Program-made: the position numbers and the translations under genes
From: Calothrix sp. PCC 7716
GTDB taxonomy: Bacteria; Cyanobacteriota; Cyanobacteriia; Cyanobacteriales; Nostocaceae
NCBI RefSeq assembly: GCF_019977735.1
Contig: NZ_AP025018.1
Span: 10,916,580 to 10,980,579 of the forward strand
Direction of reading: 5' to 3'
DNA length: 64,000 nucleotides
The notes under the pieces: model-generated
What the model was told of the DNA's origin: nothing
Databases searched by the model: none
What the model saw: the letters and a program-made list of their open reading frames with translations, nothing else
In this document: piece by piece, positions 63,495 to 64,000 of the stretch
Position numbering within the stretch: the first letter of the stretch is position 1
Layout: each line of letters begins with the position of its first letter

Positions 63495-64000
63495 TTAAAA
63501 GAAGGATTTAGAGAGATTAAAATTTGATGCATCTCCGAATCTGATAAAGGCTTAACGTCAAATTGTGTATTAAAACAATTACTTGCAGCATCAACTAAAG
63601 CATTAATAATGGTTTCAACATCAAAATTTAAAGACAACTCCCCAAAGCGTGATTCTTCACCAAAAACCTGAGAAAATAATTCAATATCAGGCTGTAATTG
63701 AATGGCGCCATGTTGCAAAATAGCATTCCCCTTTCGTAACTGTGCGCTACCAATTAATTTATATCCATTATTCGTAACTAAATCTGCACTTGTAGCAGTA
63801 CCAAAACAATTTGGATTATGAATATAACCACGTCCTGCCGTACCATAATGTAAATCTACACCAAGCTGTTTCCAGCCAGCAATTAAAAACTCACATATTT
63901 TTTGATAAGCTTGCATCCGAGTCCCATTTAACCCAGATGTTATCACAGCATAAGTTAAATCCCCTTGATGTAAAACAGCCCTTCCACCTGTAGGACGTTT
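63476..64000 (-). CDS. Lipoate-protein ligase A / BPL-LPL family protein (partial, cut by window end)
   Basis: 175 C-terminal residues are inside the window; the start lies beyond 64000. Right at the edge is KRPTGGRAVLHQGDLTYAVI, the R(R)xxGGGxVxH(x)G(D)L motif of lipoate/octanoate transferases. Later YGTAGRGYIHNPNCFGTATS and YKLIGSAQLRKGNAILQHGA carry the GxAQ.r and 'QHG' features (Lys that binds the acyl-adenylate). It probably attaches lipoate or octanoate to a 2-oxoacid dehydrogenase or GcvH. The tail after LISLNPS is supplied by the terminator repeat. Confidence 0.85.
   Translation of the reverse strand, partial: KRPTGGRAVLHQGDLTYAVITSGLNGTRMQAYQKICEFLIAGWKQLGVDLHYGTAGRGYIHNPNCFGTATSADLVTNNGYKLIGSAQLRKGNAILQHGAIQLQPDIELFSQVFGEESRFGELSLNFDVETIINALVDAASNCFNTQFDVKPLSDSEMHQILISLNPSFNPPNPP

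Noticed and set aside
1-64000. tRNA or rRNA genes
   Set aside because: I looked for the T-arm GGTTCGAATCC-type motif and cloverleaf patterns and for rRNA landmarks on both strands and found none.

Overview
The window is chromosomal DNA of a cyanobacterium, most likely a filamentous Nostocales-type species. The evidence is two psaK genes (photosystem I), ndhD, a high-light-inducible (hli) gene, the alkane genes ado and aar, a group-1 sigma factor of the cyanobacterial SigA size, CHAT-TPR and serine/threonine-kinase proteins, and dense families of intergenic repeats including 7-bp tandem repeats (STRRs). The DNA is AT-rich. Its most striking genome-scale property is the hexamer GGCGCC: I counted about 110 copies by eye, against roughly 3 expected at about 38% GC, and I saw no copy of the usual cyanobacterial HIP1 octamer GCGATCGC. 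No tRNA, rRNA, CRISPR array or intact insertion sequence was seen.

Layout. 0-9 kb: a HepT/DUF86 remnant, a P-type Ca-type ATPase with an HMA-like N-terminus, a polysaccharide deacetylase, an XRE regulator, three small secreted proteins, a PIN-like protein and the lytic transglycosylase MltA. 9-17 kb: a quinone oxidoreductase followed closely by a large pentapeptide-repeat/HhH membrane protein, an Rpn/DUF2887 nuclease, argB, a TPR protein and a CheY-like regulator. 17-26 kb: a GyrA/ParC subunit, hli, sigA, a 1.7-kb gap with two tiny ORFs and a terminator, ndhD and sfsA. 26-34 kb: two decayed genes, a TPR protein, an S9 peptidase and an SLH-glycosidase. 34-40 kb: a solitary C5 DNA methyltransferase, a RuBisCO-like protein, a decayed restriction-endonuclease-like ORF, a PyrC-like protein lacking metal ligands and a double-domain histidine phosphatase. 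40-46 kb: small membrane and secreted proteins, a fasciclin protein, rpsD and moaA. 46-51.4 kb: four same-strand genes (zinc-ribbon kinase-RDD, a truncated SLOG protein, CHAT-TPR and a trypsin-like protease). 52-64 kb: an APH-like kinase, a sugar ABC permease, the fatty-acid/alkane block ado-aar-accA-SDR-folE with convergent trpF, tandem psaK genes, an M50-CBS protease and the 5'-truncated end of a lipoate ligase.

How the genes work together. The clearest functional block is 55.1-60.2 kb: AAR reduces fatty acyl-ACP to aldehyde, ADO converts that to alkane, and AccA supplies malonyl-CoA for the fatty acids. An SDR and FolE share strand and order. The 46-51 kb set combines a kinase, a caspase-like CHAT domain and a trypsin-like protease, and may be a signalling or conflict module. 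Intergenic regions are unusually full of short inverted repeats, several of which sit exactly where terminators would be. At least eight gene remnants show ongoing decay.
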